A DNA stretch of 64,000 nucleotides. It comes from Allobosea sp. Tri-44. Its GTDB lineage: Bacteria > Pseudomonadota > Alphaproteobacteria > Rhizobiales > Beijerinckiaceae. Shown here piece after piece: positions 10,261 to 19,477 of the stretch (its first letter is position 1; each line of letters begins with the position of its first letter). A program made the translations under genes and the position numbers. The notes beneath the pieces were generated by a model. It made no database searches, was not told the origin of the DNA, and was given only the letters and a program-made list of their open reading frames with translations. The DNA is taken from positions 310,001 through 374,000 of the forward strand of contig NZ_NBDP01000003.1 in NCBI RefSeq assembly GCF_004123845.1, given 5' to 3'.

Positions 10261-12084
10261 ATGCGGCTAAATCCATTTGCGGGCGGCGCTTCGCGCCGTG
10301 AGATCGAAGGCGAGATGGCGGCGCTCAATCGCGCCATGGCGGTGATCAGTTTCAAGCTCGACGGCACGATTCTCGATGCCAACGAGAACTTCCTGAAGGC
10401 GGTGGGGTACACGCTGGAGCAGGTGCGGGGGCACCATCACAGCATGTTCGTCCTGAAGGAGGAGGCCGCGAGCGCCGAATACAAGGCGTTCTGGGAGCGG
10501 CTGCGGCAGGGTGAATACGACGCGCGACAGTTTCTCCGCGTCGCCGCCGATGGCAGCGAGTTCTGGATCGAGGCGAGCTACAATCCGGTCTTCGATTCCC
10601 GCGGCAAGCCGGTCAAGGTGATCAAGTTTGCGACCGTGATTACGGACCAGAAGAACCGCGAGGCCGATCTGGCCGGGCAGGTCGCCGCGATCCGCAAGGC
10701 CATGGCGGTGATCGAGTTCACGCTCGACGGCCACATTCTCGACGCCAACGAGAATTTCCTCGCCGTCACCGGTTATGGGCTCGACGAGATCAAAGGCAAA
10801 CACCACGCCATGTTCTGCGACGCCGCCCATCGCAGCTCGGCGGAGTATCGCTCCTTCTGGGAGAAGCTCGGCCGCGGCGAGTACGATTCCGGCCAGTACC
10901 AGCGCTTCGGCAAGGGTGGCCGCGAGGTCTGGATCCAGGCGAGCTACAACCCGATCATGGATGCCAAGGGCCGGCCGCTGAAGGTGGTGAAATACGCTAC
11001 CGACATCACCGAGCAGAAGGCGGCGCGCCAGCTCGCCAAGGCGGTGGGCGAAGCGCAGGCAGTCATTGGTCGGGCCAAGGACAAGGACCTGACGAGCCGC
11101 ATCGATATGGCCGGCAAGGAGGGCGAGGTCGCGGTCCTCTGCGGCGGTATCAACGAGCTGATCGAGACCATGGCGGAGGTGATCGGCGCCGTCGGCGCGA
11201 TCTCCGGCAAGGTCGGCGTCGCGGCCGACCGGATGGCGGGCGAGAGCCTCGAACTCGCCGAACGCGCCGAGGCCCAGGCCTCGAGCCTGCAGGAGACGGC
11301 GGCGACGACCGAGGAGCTGGCCGCCTCGATCAAGACCAGCGCTGGCAATTCGCGTCAGGCTGCGGCGCTCGGCGACGAAGCCAAGGCCGTGGCCTCGCGC
11401 GGCGGGGCGATCGTCGCCGATGCCGTCGCGGCGATGGGCCGGATCGAGCAGGCCTCGACCTCCATCGCCGACATCATCTCGATGATCGACGAGATCTCCT
11501 TCCAGACCAACCTGCTCGCGCTCAACGCGGCGGTCGAGGCGGCGCGTGCCGGCGATGCCGGTCGGGGCTTCGCCGTCGTCGCCTCGGAGGTGAGGGCGCT
11601 GGCCGGCCGCTCCAGTGAATCCGCCAACGGCATCAAGGCGCTGATCGCCAATTCGAGCCAGCAGGTCCGCTCCGGCGTCCAGCTGGTCAAGGATACCGGC
11701 CGGACGCTCGAGGAGATCGTCGATGCGGCGAACCGTGTTGCCGGAACCATCGCCGAGATCTCGAGCGCGGCGACGGAGCAGGCCAATGGCGTCGAGGAAA
11801 TGGCCAAGACCGTCGCCCATATGGACGAGATGACGCAGCAGAACTCGCTGATGGCGGATTCCAGCTCGAAACTGTCGCGCGATCTGCAGGCCGAGACGCA
11901 GGCGCTGGCCGCGCTGGTCGGCGCCTTCCGGCTCGGCGGCAGCGAACAGCCGGCTGCGCTTGCCGCGAATCTGCGCTCGGTGCTGCCGGCGATGAAGGCT
12001 GTGGCCGCGCCGGCGAAACCCGTGCCGCTCCCGCGCGCCAGGGTGGCGGGTGGCCGGAGCGACGATGGCTGGGCCGAGTTCTAG
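10261..12084 (+). CDS. Soluble methyl-accepting chemotaxis protein with two PAS domains
   Basis: A 607-residue chemoreceptor with no membrane segment or signal peptide. Two PAS domains follow one another (about residues 15-135 and 140-255), each with ILDANENFL and a closing FATVITDQK or [10 protein letters not shown] short linker leads to the signalling domain, which has the hairpin tip [19 protein letters not shown]. The last residues (GWAEF) resemble the W-x-x-F tethering pentapeptide used by CheR and CheB. It likely senses a cytosolic signal such as redox state or a bound cofactor. ATG 10261 has GGGGGAC eight bases upstream. A second ATG at 10225 is weaker. Confidence 0.92.
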   Translation: MRLNPFAGGASRREIEGEMAALNRAMAVISFKLDGTILDANENFLKAVGYTLEQVRGHHHSMFVLKEEAASAEYKAFWERLRQGEYDARQFLRVAADGSEFWIEASYNPVFDSRGKPVKVIKFATVITDQKNREADLAGQVAAIRKAMAVIEFTLDGHILDANENFLAVTGYGLDEIKGKHHAMFCDAAHRSSAEYRSFWEKLGRGEYDSGQYQRFGKGGREVWIQASYNPIMDAKGRPLKVVKYATDITEQKAARQLAKAVGEAQAVIGRAKDKDLTSRIDMAGKEGEVAVLCGGINELIETMAEVIGAVGAISGKVGVAADRMAGESLELAERAEAQASSLQETAATTEELAASIKTSAGNSRQAAALGDEAKAVASRGGAIVADAVAAMGRIEQASTSIADIISMIDEISFQTNLLALNAAVEAARAGDAGRGFAVVASEVRALAGRSSESANGIKALIANSSQQVRSGVQLVKDTGRTLEEIVDAANRVAGTIAEISSAATEQANGVEEMAKTVAHMDEMTQQNSLMADSSSKLSRDLQAETQALAALVGAFRLGGSEQPAALAANLRSVLPAMKAVAAPAKPVPLPRARVAGGRSDDGWAEF

Positions 12085-12093
12085 GGCCAACAA

Positions 12094-12131
12094 AAGAGTC
12101 GCGCGGCGGGGATTGTGGCCGCGCGGCTCTT
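12094..12131 (+). terminator. Strong hairpin after the chemoreceptor gene
   Basis: Arms 12094-12106 and 12119-12131 pair at 12 of 13 positions, starting 10 bases after the chemoreceptor stop. No U-tract follows, so it may be a processing or pausing hairpin instead of a classic intrinsic terminator. Confidence 0.5.
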
Positions 12132-12194
12132 GCCAGCTTTCGCCGAATGCGCTTTGCGGAAAGGCTCTTTCTTAAGTCTGCCGCAGGACCAGCC

Positions 12195-12704
12195 ATGGCC
12201 GAACCGAGCGCCAACAAGGCCTTCCCCGTTTCCTGGGACCAGTTCCACCGCGACGCCCGGGCGCTCGCCTGGCGCCTCGCCGATGCCGGACCGTTCGAGG
12301 CGATGGTCTGCATCACCCGCGGCGGGCTGGTGCCGGCGGCGATCATCTGCCGCGAGCTCGGTCTGCGCATGATCGAGACGGTCTGCGTCGCGAGCTATCA
12401 CGACTACAAGAACCAGACCGAACTCAAGGTGATGAAGGAGATCGCCCCCTCGATCCGCGCCATCGGCGACGGCAAGGGCAAGGGCGTGCTCGTCGTCGAC
12501 GACCTGACCGACACCGGCAAGACCGCCCGCGTCGTGCGCGAGATGCTGCCGAACGCCCATTTCGCCACGGTCTATGCCAAGCCGGCCGGGGTGCCGGTGG
12601 TCGACACCTTCGTCACCGAGGTCAGCCAGGACACCTGGATCTATTTCCCCTGGGACATGGGCCTGTCCTATGTCGAGCCGATCGCCAAGGACCATAAGGG
12701 CTGA
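12195..12704 (+). CDS. gpt: Xanthine phosphoribosyltransferase
   Basis: Purine salvage enzyme that joins xanthine or guanine to PRPP. The 169-residue product has the type I phosphoribosyltransferase core with the PRPP-binding loop [15 protein letters not shown]. Its start region ([19 protein letters not shown]) and the end ([12 protein letters not shown]) match the Gpt family. ATG 12195 fits the family length. Sixteen further codons upstream are open but are not conserved. It stands alone and is followed by a palindromic repeat element. Confidence 0.9.
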   Translation: MAEPSANKAFPVSWDQFHRDARALAWRLADAGPFEAMVCITRGGLVPAAIICRELGLRMIETVCVASYHDYKNQTELKVMKEIAPSIRAIGDGKGKGVLVVDDLTDTGKTARVVREMLPNAHFATVYAKPAGVPVVDTFVTEVSQDTWIYFPWDMGLSYVEPIAKDHKG

Positions 12705-12720
12705 GCGCGGCGCGTCTTTC

Positions 12721-12918
12721 CGGGGCTTCGCGAAGCGAAGAGCCCGGAACCCATGAACACTCCTCTTTTCGTCATGGTCGGGCTTGTCCCGACCATCCAC
12801 GTCTTCCTTCAGGCAGCGTGGTGTCCAAGACGTGGATGCTCGCCACAAGGGCGAGCATGGCGGGCTGGAATTGCGTCGTGGTCATGGGTTCCGGGCTCAG
12901 GCCCTTGGCCTGCCCCGG
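12721..12918. repeat. Nested palindromic intergenic repeat
   Basis: Outer arms 12741-12756 and 12882-12897 are perfectly complementary over 16 bases. Inside them, 12771-12863 is a copy of a dispersed repeat. This copy has a GGTCGGGC-type hairpin, then GACGTGGATG-type internal arms, then a GCTCGCC-type hairpin. Related copies lie at 19078-19169 and 24636-24728 with the two hairpins in the opposite order, and a half copy lies at 19411-19446. The repeat fills the gap between gpt and the convergent EamA gene. Confidence 0.8.
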
Positions 12919-12932
12919 AATGACACCCGAGT

Positions 12933-13841
12933 TCAGGCGTGGCTCGGCGCCTTGAGCGCCACCACCATGCCGAGGATGGCCAGCGCCATGCCGGCGATCT
13001 CCAGCGCCGAGGCGCGCTCGCCGAGGAAGGCGGCGCCCGAGAGCGCCGTCACCACCGGCACCAGCGGCAGGAAGAGCGCGGCGCGGCCGGCGCCTAAAAT
13101 CGCGACGGCCTGCGTGTAGAGGAAGAGCGCGACCGCGCCGACGATGACGCCCTGATAGAGCGCCTGCAGCGCAATGGCTGAGAGCGGCACCTGCAGCAGG
13201 TTGACCGGCTGGACCAGCGCCAGCAGCGGCAGCAGCGGCACCGAGAGCAGGCAGGTCGCCATGGTGACCTCGACCGCATCCGCCCCCCAGCGCCGCGCCA
13301 GCAGGCCGAAAATCGACCAGAGCACGGCGATCAGGACGAAGAGCAGGTCGCCGATCCAGGCGCCCTCACGGGTCGGCGTGTTCGCCATCGCCTCGAAGGA
13401 GAAGACAACGACACCGGCGACGATGATCGAAAGCCCGATCACCCTGAGCGGGCTGATGCGCTCGCCGAGCACGAGGACGGCGAGCAGCGCGGTCGCGACT
13501 GGGATCAGCCCCGGCGAGATCACCGAGGAGTGCAAAGCCGGGGCGAAATGGGCACCGCCGACCAGGATCAGGCTGTAGCTCGGCCCGACGATGGCGGTCA
13601 GGATCAGCGCCCGCTTCCAGCCGAGCTTGCCGACCGGGAACGGCTTCAGGCGCTTCAGCGCGAAGGGCAGCAGCACCAGCGAGGCGGCAAGGAAGCGCAA
13701 GATGGTGACATCGCCGGCCGAGAGCCCGTCGGCCACCGATTGCCGCGAGATCACCGACTGCACGCCCCAGATCACGGCCGACAGGATGCCGCAGGCAAAG
13801 CCGATGGCGAGGCGGGGGGAAGCGGGAGCGGTCGGGGACAC
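12933..13841 (-). CDS. EamA/DMT family transporter
   Basis: A 302-residue inner-membrane protein with about ten hydrophobic segments arranged as two EamA repeats. The first begins near ILSAVIWGVQSVISRQ and the second near GAWIGDLLFVLIAVLWSIFG. Proteins of this type export or import metabolites such as amino acids and nucleosides, and the substrate is unknown here. It is transcribed towards gpt. No neighbour suggests a pathway. Confidence 0.88.
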   Translation of the reverse strand: MSPTAPASPRLAIGFACGILSAVIWGVQSVISRQSVADGLSAGDVTILRFLAASLVLLPFALKRLKPFPVGKLGWKRALILTAIVGPSYSLILVGGAHFAPALHSSVISPGLIPVATALLAVLVLGERISPLRVIGLSIIVAGVVVFSFEAMANTPTREGAWIGDLLFVLIAVLWSIFGLLARRWGADAVEVTMATCLLSVPLLPLLALVQPVNLLQVPLSAIALQALYQGVIVGAVALFLYTQAVAILGAGRAALFLPLVPVVTALSGAAFLGERASALEIAGMALAILGMVVALKAPSHA

Positions 13842-13950
13842 TGGGCGAAGGCCTTGCGGGAGCAGGGCGGCTTATGGGCTGAGGGGGAAGCGGCGGCAAG
13901 GGTGGGCCGCGTCACGAGGGTTCACGCTGGACGCATGGGCGAGGACACGC

Positions 13951-14100
13951 GGGGAACCCTCTCCTGTAAGGAGAGGGCAGGGTGAGGTGTAGGCCGCTTG
14001 ACCAGTGCCGCGAGCGCTCACCGCGCGGTTGGGTTCAGGCTAACGATCTCTCTCCCGAACACCTCACCCCTGCCCCTCTCCTTACAGGAGAGGGGTTCTC
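13951..14100. repeat. Inverted pair of short hairpin repeats
   Basis: A small hairpin (CTCTCCT, GTA, AGGAGAG) near 13960-13976 is followed by GGCAGGGTGAGGT. The same module recurs in inverted orientation at 14061-14098. The segment lies between two minus-strand genes. Similar G/C-run modules occur at 19340-19380, 47098-47149 and 60033-60199. Confidence 0.65.
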
Positions 14101-14120
14101 CGTCGAGGCTCCCGCGCCCT

Positions 14121-15191
14121 TCACTCCACCGCCGCGACCAGCCGCTCCAGGAACCCGTCGATCGCGGCCTTGTCGATCCAGCGCAGCACCGCGACGAGAT
14201 CGTGCTCGGGGTCGATCCAGATCAGGTTGTTGCCCGCTCCTTGCGCGCTGAAGGCGCTCGCCGGCAGCTTGGGATTGGCGGCGGGGCCGCGGTTCAGCCA
14301 CCAGAGGAAGCCGTAATTCGGCAGGGTCGGCGAGGGCTTGAGCGATTGCTCGATCCAGGCCGAGGGGACCAGCTCGCGCCCCTCCCAGAGGCCCTTCTGC
14401 GCGATCAGCTGGCCGAAGCGGGCATGGTCGCGGGCGCTGATGAAGAGGCCGCCGCCCCAATGGCCGCCGCCGGGGACCGACTGCATGCGCTCACCATCGA
14501 TCTCGAGCCATGAGGTCTCGTAGCCCTCCCAGCGCCAGCCCGTTGATGCGCCGATCGGGTCCATGATACGCTCGCGCAGAACCTCGGGCAGCGGCCGGCG
14601 GAAGCGCCGCAGCAGCGCGTAGCCGAGCGCATTCACCCGGACGTCGTTGTATTCGTAGAGGCTGCCGGGCTCGTGCAATTCGCGGCGCTGGCCCTTGCGG
14701 CTGTTGTCGGCGCCGATGCCGATCTGCCTGTTATGGTCGACCTGGTCGGACTTGCCGAAGATCTCGCCCTGCCATTCGCTGTTCATGTTGAGCAGATGGC
14801 GCCAGGTGATCTTCGCATTGTGCGCGCTGGAGAAATGCGGGCCGTCGACGCTCTTGCCGACCGGCTCGTCGAGATCGGCGATCAGGCCCTCAGTGACGGC
14901 GAGGCCGGCCAGCACCGAGAGGTAGCTCTTGGCGATCGAGAAGGTCATGTCGGCGCGCTCGACATCGCCCCATTCGGCGACGACCTCGCCGCCCTGCAGC
15001 ACGACGCCCGCCGGCCCGCCGCGCGGCTCGACCGGCCCGACGATCTCGGTCCACGGACCCTTCTCGTCCCATTCGCGATTCCCGACATAGGCGCCGTCCG
15101 GATAGAACATGCTGCGCGGCCAGGGGGAGTCATGCGCCTGCGCGAAATCGACGGCGGTCTGGAGGCGGGCGGGGGAGAGGGAGCTGGGCAA
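14121..15191 (-). CDS. Serine hydrolase (class C beta-lactamase-like)
   Basis: A 356-residue protein of the penicillin-binding-protein/beta-lactamase fold. The nucleophile motif S-x-x-K is at S85-K88 (FSIAKSY). A tyrosine motif, Y181-N-D, occupies the place of the usual Y-x-N. Glycine-rich GGGHWGGGLFISARDHARF fits the family core. No signal peptide is evident, so it may act in the cytoplasm as an esterase or peptidase and not as a true beta-lactamase. It stands alone. The frame is intact. Confidence 0.85.
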   Translation of the reverse strand: MPSSLSPARLQTAVDFAQAHDSPWPRSMFYPDGAYVGNREWDEKGPWTEIVGPVEPRGGPAGVVLQGGEVVAEWGDVERADMTFSIAKSYLSVLAGLAVTEGLIADLDEPVGKSVDGPHFSSAHNAKITWRHLLNMNSEWQGEIFGKSDQVDHNRQIGIGADNSRKGQRRELHEPGSLYEYNDVRVNALGYALLRRFRRPLPEVLRERIMDPIGASTGWRWEGYETSWLEIDGERMQSVPGGGHWGGGLFISARDHARFGQLIAQKGLWEGRELVPSAWIEQSLKPSPTLPNYGFLWWLNRGPAANPKLPASAFSAQGAGNNLIWIDPEHDLVAVLRWIDKAAIDGFLERLVAAVE

Positions 15192-15305
15192 GGAGGGGAC
15201 TCGGGGAGCGCTGCTTGATTGCTAGGCAGCCAACATCTTGACCTGCGTGATAGGCGGACCGCAACGAGGATTTAAAGGGGGACACCTACATCGCTAGTAG
15301 CATGC

Positions 15306-16172
15306 TCAACTGCCGTTCAAGCCTATTTCGAACAGTTTTGCTTCGGCCTCGCGTCGAATGAGAAGTCCGCGAGCATCGGGATCGCCCTGCCAGATGCGCT
15401 TCATAGATCTAATCCGATCGGGGACTTCTCTAAACCGTTCCTGGCTCATTAACGTACGAATTTCACGCATCTCTCGTCGACGATCGAGAGGGTCATTCTG
15501 ACGCGAATTCATTCCGTTTCCACGATTGTAGACTATCGACGTTAAAGCTCCAAAACTGTTATCGGAAATCTGATTGCAATTAGGGAATGTAGCTTCTACC
15601 AAATTCATGTATAATTTGACAAAATAATCGAACTGCCTGACAGCTTCTTCCCATTTAATCTCAACATGCTGAAGATTATCAGCCGCTGACTGTGCGTTAT
15701 TGGCTTTAATTTCGCAAGCGGATTCGAGCGCGTTAATACGATCATTATCGATGTAGCCGGTCCAGTCGGTACGGAACTGACTTTTGGTAACGTAACCTAT
15801 GTCGTATCCAATAGCGATTGTTACGCCCGATTGGCCTTTTGGCCAGATAGGAGTCCTAAAGCGCCTCTCGTAAAGTGAACGACTTGATACTTCAGCTGAG
15901 ATCAAAAGTTGGCGGGTTTGAGGGGAGATTATTCTTCGCGACGGGCGCCTAAAGGTTCGAGGTAAATCTGGGCGCTGAGCAAGTGTCTCAGGAGGTGGAA
16001 CAAAACTCAGATTTATCAGCTCATTGAATCTCTTTGCTTTTAATACAGCCTCCGCGTCGGACTCTAGCTCAGATAGCAAGCGAGTAAAATCTTCAGAAGG
16101 GCTTTGTGAGAAGGCCTTCAATGTGATTGGCCCCTGCATCAATAAGGTGATGAATAGCCGCCTATCCATCAT
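15306..16172 (-). CDS. Exported lysozyme-like protein (T4/pesticin-type)
   Basis: A 288-residue protein that looks like a muramidase of the T4-lysozyme/pesticin fold. The core runs from ISAEVSSRSLYERRF (candidate catalytic E94 or E102) through SGVTIAIGYDIGYVT (residues 116-129) to FGALTSIVYNRGNG (207-220), followed by REIRTLM and RREAEAKLF. This order matches glycoside hydrolase 24-like enzymes, but the match is by eye and distant. The N-terminus MMDRRLFITLLMQG is a short, twin-arginine-like export signal. Base composition is clearly more AT-rich than the flanking genes. Its start overlaps the metallopeptidase stop by ATGA, so it is the last gene of a three-gene operon. Confidence 0.6.
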   Translation of the reverse strand: MMDRRLFITLLMQGPITLKAFSQSPSEDFTRLLSELESDAEAVLKAKRFNELINLSFVPPPETLAQRPDLPRTFRRPSRRIISPQTRQLLISAEVSSRSLYERRFRTPIWPKGQSGVTIAIGYDIGYVTKSQFRTDWTGYIDNDRINALESACEIKANNAQSAADNLQHVEIKWEEAVRQFDYFVKLYMNLVEATFPNCNQISDNSFGALTSIVYNRGNGMNSRQNDPLDRRREMREIRTLMSQERFREVPDRIRSMKRIWQGDPDARGLLIRREAEAKLFEIGLNGS

Positions 16173-16927
16173 TGCCGACTCATAGAAAACTGGAACGCAG
16201 CATCGATTGCGTCTGGGGCTGATAGCTTTCGTTCGTAAATAGATTTAAAGCCTTCGATAACAGCTGAGCCTCTTTCCTCTGACGTACCATGAGTTCCTCG
16301 GGTTACGCCTCCAAATGATCTTTGGGTTGTCGCAAAGGCGACCGCTGGAAAATCATTTCGTTCAAGTTTTTTGAATCCTGCATAGTATCCAGCCATGTAG
16401 TCGGCAAATTGTTCCGCTCTAAACGGATTGTTATCTTGCATAAGTCGATCAATAAGGCCAGTTTTATAGCTCACAATATGCCCAAATTCGTGAGCGCAAA
16501 CAGCTACTACTGACGCATCCGGATGCTCTGGGCGTGTAAGAAGCTGTTGAAGCATGTTGAGCCCAAACAATACCGTGCCATCTGCTCTCTGTAGTCTCGG
16601 CTCGGGCGTTGCGAGAGCGTTTGGTTGAGATCCGTCTTGGTAATAGGCAAAAGCAGGTAGTACATCGAATAGCTGTGACAATCGCCCCAGTGTTTGAGCC
16701 AGTGCTCGATCAAGTTCCGGATTTCCAGATCTTGCCTCAATCACCTCGCTGCCAGTTTGGAGTAAGGTGGCTGTCTGTGTTCTAGAAAAATACCGTGGCG
16801 CTTCGAGTTTTGGAACGTGGCAGCCTAAAGCTCTTACCGAACTTACGTTTGCGTGGCAATCGCATGTGCATGTCAACAACGTCAGTGCGCCGCCTAAGAT
16901 CGTTTCCCGCCGCGAGATCATTGGCAC
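16169..16927 (-). CDS. Exported HExxH metallopeptidase-like protein
   Basis: A 252-residue protein with a zinc-peptidase signature: H146-E147-F-G-H150 in VCAHEFGHIVSY, followed by E172 in RAEQFADYMAGYYAG, the usual third ligand in M48-like enzymes (E-x-x-x-D spacing). The N-terminus MPMISRRETILGGALTLL is twin-arginine-like, and a C-x-C-x-C run follows (residues 20-24), so it may be a lipoprotein. I do not recognise the family. It overlaps its neighbours on both sides (10 bases upstream, 4 bases downstream), which argues for a co-translated operon. The gene shares the AT-rich composition of the islet. Confidence 0.65.
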   Translation of the reverse strand: MPMISRRETILGGALTLLTCTCDCHANVSSVRALGCHVPKLEAPRYFSRTQTATLLQTGSEVIEARSGNPELDRALAQTLGRLSQLFDVLPAFAYYQDGSQPNALATPEPRLQRADGTVLFGLNMLQQLLTRPEHPDASVVAVCAHEFGHIVSYKTGLIDRLMQDNNPFRAEQFADYMAGYYAGFKKLERNDFPAVAFATTQRSFGGVTRGTHGTSEERGSAVIEGFKSIYERKLSAPDAIDAAFQFSMSRQ

Positions 16928-17478
16928 ATCGCTGGGTAAAGTCTGCAGCCATCAGAGGAAGCCGCAGTTGGGGGTTGCGTTGAGGGAGGGCTTCCGCCGC
17001 TCGCGCTTGGCGGGTTAGGTGCCGGCCCAGTGCCAACTCTTGGCGGAGGGGCAGAAGAGGGGGTAATTTGAAAATTCAAGTATTCAACTTTACCCGTATG
17101 TTGTGAAATTCCGATATACCAATCTGTAGCTTGATTGGTTTGGTGCTGAACTCTTACTGCGTAAACCGGCCCGGCCGGTAGTTGTTGCTGTCCTGTAACT
17201 TGAAAATTCGTGGGAGAGCCGAGCTGCTGAAGTTGCGGATAGCACCCACTCCCTCCCGTCTGCATCGAAATCATCTGAAACAACTGAACGCCAAGAATCT
17301 GAAATGCTTGCGGCGGGCCACAGTTTTGGAACGCGCCCAGCAGAATGGAAAGCGCTTGTCGAGGATCTGGTGGCGCCTGCATCCCGTGAGGCCCGGGATA
17401 CGGCAGCACGGCTGGTTGCGCAGATGCCCCCATCGCACTCAGAGCAAAAAAAAGCATGCCAAGAGCGGGTGTCTTCAT
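16918..17478 (-). CDS. Hypothetical exported protein, first gene of the islet operon
   Basis: A 186-residue protein with a clear Sec signal peptide (MKTPALGMLFFALSAMGASA, then QP). The mature part has four cysteines, a possible beta-rich segment around residues 90-140 and a proline/serine-rich low-complexity tail (GPAPNPPSASGGSPPSTQPP). No family was recognised. The gene overlaps the start of the HExxH gene by 10 bases. Together the three genes would place a peptidase, a lysozyme-like enzyme and a small cysteine-containing protein in the periplasm or outside the cell. Confidence 0.6.
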   Translation of the reverse strand: MKTPALGMLFFALSAMGASAQPAVLPYPGPHGMQAPPDPRQALSILLGAFQNCGPPQAFQILGVQLFQMISMQTGGSGCYPQLQQLGSPTNFQVTGQQQLPAGPVYAVRVQHQTNQATDWYIGISQHTGKVEYLNFQITPSSAPPPRVGTGPAPNPPSASGGSPPSTQPPTAASSDGCRLYPAMCQ

Positions 17479-17647
17479 CGCGCAAGCTCCATGAGGCGTC
17501 GAGCATATTCTGAAAACTATGAAAGTCTAGATGCAGAGTGACGATGATGGAGGTAGGCCACTGCCCTAGGGTACTGAGGCTGAGTTAACACCAAGCACTG
17601 CTGGCTCTCACTGCAAGGATTGAAGTTAAGCCCTCAGCGCCGCACCC

Positions 17648-18415
17648 TCACTCTTCCATCATCGTCTCCACAAACGTCGCCGGGTCGAGGCAGAATTCGC
17701 GGATGAGGCGGAAATGCCGGGTCTGCTCGATCGTGATCGGATCGAGCCCGTATTTGCTCAAGCCGAGCAGGCGGGCGCCGGGATAGGCCATCAGGATCGG
17801 GGCATGGGTCGCCATGATCACCTGGCACTGGCCGAGCCGGTCCATGCGGCGCAGCAGCTTGAGGAACTCGATCTGGCGGGCCGGCGACAGCGCCGATTCC
17901 GGTTCGTCGAAGATGAAGATGCCGCGGCGCTGGCAGCGCTCCTCGAAGAAGCGCAAAAAACCCTCGCCATGCGAATGGGAGAGAAAATCGGGTGGCGCAT
18001 AGCCAGAATCGCGGGCGGCGCTGTCGAGATAGCGTGCCACCGAAAAGAAGCTTTCGGCCCGGAAAAACCAGCCATCGGTGACCTTGGGCAGCCAGCTCGC
18101 CTTGAGCGCGCTCGCGAGCCGGCCACCCATGGCCTCGACGGCCTGCGCATGGTCGACCGGGCGGTAGCCCTTGCCGCCGCCGGCCTCGTCAAAGCCGGCG
18201 AGCGCGGCGATGCCTTCGAGCAGCGTCGATTTTCCCGTGCCGTTCTCGCCGACGATGATGGTGATCGACCGGTCGAAGGACAGCTCGAACTCGTCGCGCA
18301 GGAAGGGCAGGCACCAGGGATAGGCTTCGGCGTCGGGCACCGCATCGCGGTCGAGCCAGATGCGCCTGAGATAGGGCGCGGGCAGGCGGGTCGGGCTGCT
18401 TCGTCTCATGGGCAC
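17648..18415 (-). CDS. AAA family ATPase (SMC/ABC-like)
   Basis: A 255-residue stand-alone ATPase. Walker A is VGENGTGKSTL (near residue 55), a Q-loop-like region follows, and the Walker B with signature end is GIFIFDEPESALSPARQ, then VIMATHAPILMAYPGA supplies the switch histidine. The arrangement is that of AAA_21/AAA_23-type ATPases related to the OLD and RecF families. There is no coiled-coil or nuclease domain. Such proteins occur widely in bacterial genomes and the function is unknown. It is transcribed in the same direction as the islet operon but is separated from it by about 170 bases and has normal GC-rich composition. Confidence 0.8.
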   Translation of the reverse strand: MPMRRSSPTRLPAPYLRRIWLDRDAVPDAEAYPWCLPFLRDEFELSFDRSITIIVGENGTGKSTLLEGIAALAGFDEAGGGKGYRPVDHAQAVEAMGGRLASALKASWLPKVTDGWFFRAESFFSVARYLDSAARDSGYAPPDFLSHSHGEGFLRFFEERCQRRGIFIFDEPESALSPARQIEFLKLLRRMDRLGQCQVIMATHAPILMAYPGARLLGLSKYGLDPITIEQTRHFRLIREFCLDPATFVETMMEE

Positions 18416-18460
18416 TCAAGGTCGGGGTGGGGCAGGCTATAGCGTGCTGCGTTTCAATCA

Positions 18461-18586
18461 AAGCGCGAGTCATCCCGGACAAGCCGCGAAGCGGCGCCGA
18501 TCCGGGATCCATTCCCGAGCCTTTCCGAAAGAGGTTCCGGAATGGATCCCGGGTCTCCCTTCGGTCGCCCGGGACGACTCGCGCTT
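18461..18586. repeat. 126-bp imperfect palindrome
   Basis: The outer arms 18461-18478 and 18569-18586 pair at 17 of 18 positions. Inner arms around GATCCGGGATCCATTCC and its complement pair at about 16 of 17, with a short loop CCTTTCCGAAAGAGG. The element has the look of a dispersed intergenic repeat family. Confidence 0.75.
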
Positions 18587-19077
18587 AAATGACGAAGACC
18601 ATTTAGACCCGGCTTGCGATCGTCCAAGCGTGAATGTCCCGCCGGCTTCCGCCGCGAGGGTGTGAAGGGAACGCCATCCGAGGGAGGCGCGGGGACGGGC
18701 GGCGTCGCAGTCGACGGCTGCGTGCCGAATGTCGATGTCGAATTGTCGAGGCAGCGCCACTGGCCACTGCCCGAACCCCGCGCGCGGTTCTCTTAAGGTG
18801 CTCTCGCCGTCTGGTTACGTCCGGCAGGACTGGGAGTGCCTCTCCCATCGACGAAAACCCCTCCGTGGTGGAACGAGCCAACCGGTCGCAAAGTGGATCG
18901 CACTCTGCGCGGCCGAACTCATTCGGGCTTGCGAAGCTCTTTCGCCACGGACACCGCTCTCCCGCCCGGCCTCTCGACGCCTCGCGAAGCCCCCTCGGTT
19001 CGGGCGGGACGGGGAGAAGCATAAGCCAGGTTTTGGGGGCGGGGATTGATTGGGGAGTTGTCCCCGTTGGCTCGGCC

Positions 19078-19169
19078 GTCATGCTCGCCCTTGTGGCGAG
19101 CATCCACGTCTTGAACCCCGAATGTGACAAGCGAAGACGGGGATGGTCGGGACAAGCCCGACCATGACG
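19078..19169. repeat. Dispersed palindromic repeat, copy 2
   Basis: Begins with a hairpin of CTCGCC...GGCGAG, then CATCCACGTCTT, a short variable spacer, a near match of AAGACGTGGATG, and a hairpin of GGTCGGG...CCCGACC. Almost the same as 24636-24728. In copy 1 (12771-12863) the two hairpins stand in the opposite order. Confidence 0.8.
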
Positions 19170-19182
19170 AGGAGGCGCGGGG

Positions 19183-19294
19183 AACCCTTCTCCCGCATCG
19201 AAGTCGGCTTCATCCGACTTCGACACTTTGAGTGCTGATCTCGGGCAGGCCCGAGATCAGTGGAGAAGGGCAGGGATGAGGGCCTGCCCTAATC
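19183..19294. repeat. Run of perfect hairpins
   Basis: Two perfect stems follow one another: CGAAGTCGG/CCGACTTCG at 19199-19222 and CTGATCTCGGGC/GCCCGAGATCAG at 19235-19260 with a 2-base loop. They sit inside an outer pair formed by GGAACCCTTCTCC and GGAGAAGGGCAGGGATGAGGG. The downstream flank recurs near 20588-20625. Confidence 0.7.
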
Positions 19295-19477
19295 GTAGAA
19301 GGCGCACCGGCACCGTTGCGTTCAGATGATCAGCGGCGGTCCCTCACCCCTGCCCCTCTCCCATCCGGGAGAGGGGTTCCGTGGCGTGGTTCCTTGCGCG
19401 CTCGGCAACGAAGACGTGGATGGTCGGGACAAGCCCGACCATGACGAAACCAGCGGCTTTTTGGGGCTTTGGACTGC

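Larger units (their letters stand above)
18416..19477. other. About 1 kb without genes, filled with palindromic repeats
   Basis: No frame here shows a domain, a ribosome-binding site or the codon use of neighbouring genes. The stretch holds a 126-bp palindrome (18461-18586), a copy of the dispersed repeat (19078-19169), a run of perfect hairpins (19183-19294), and a half repeat (19411-19446). The part from 18600 to 19070 contains no clear element, although a GGGGATTGATTGGGGAGTTGTCCCC-like motif near 19041-19067 recurs around 20537-20563. Confidence 0.7.
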
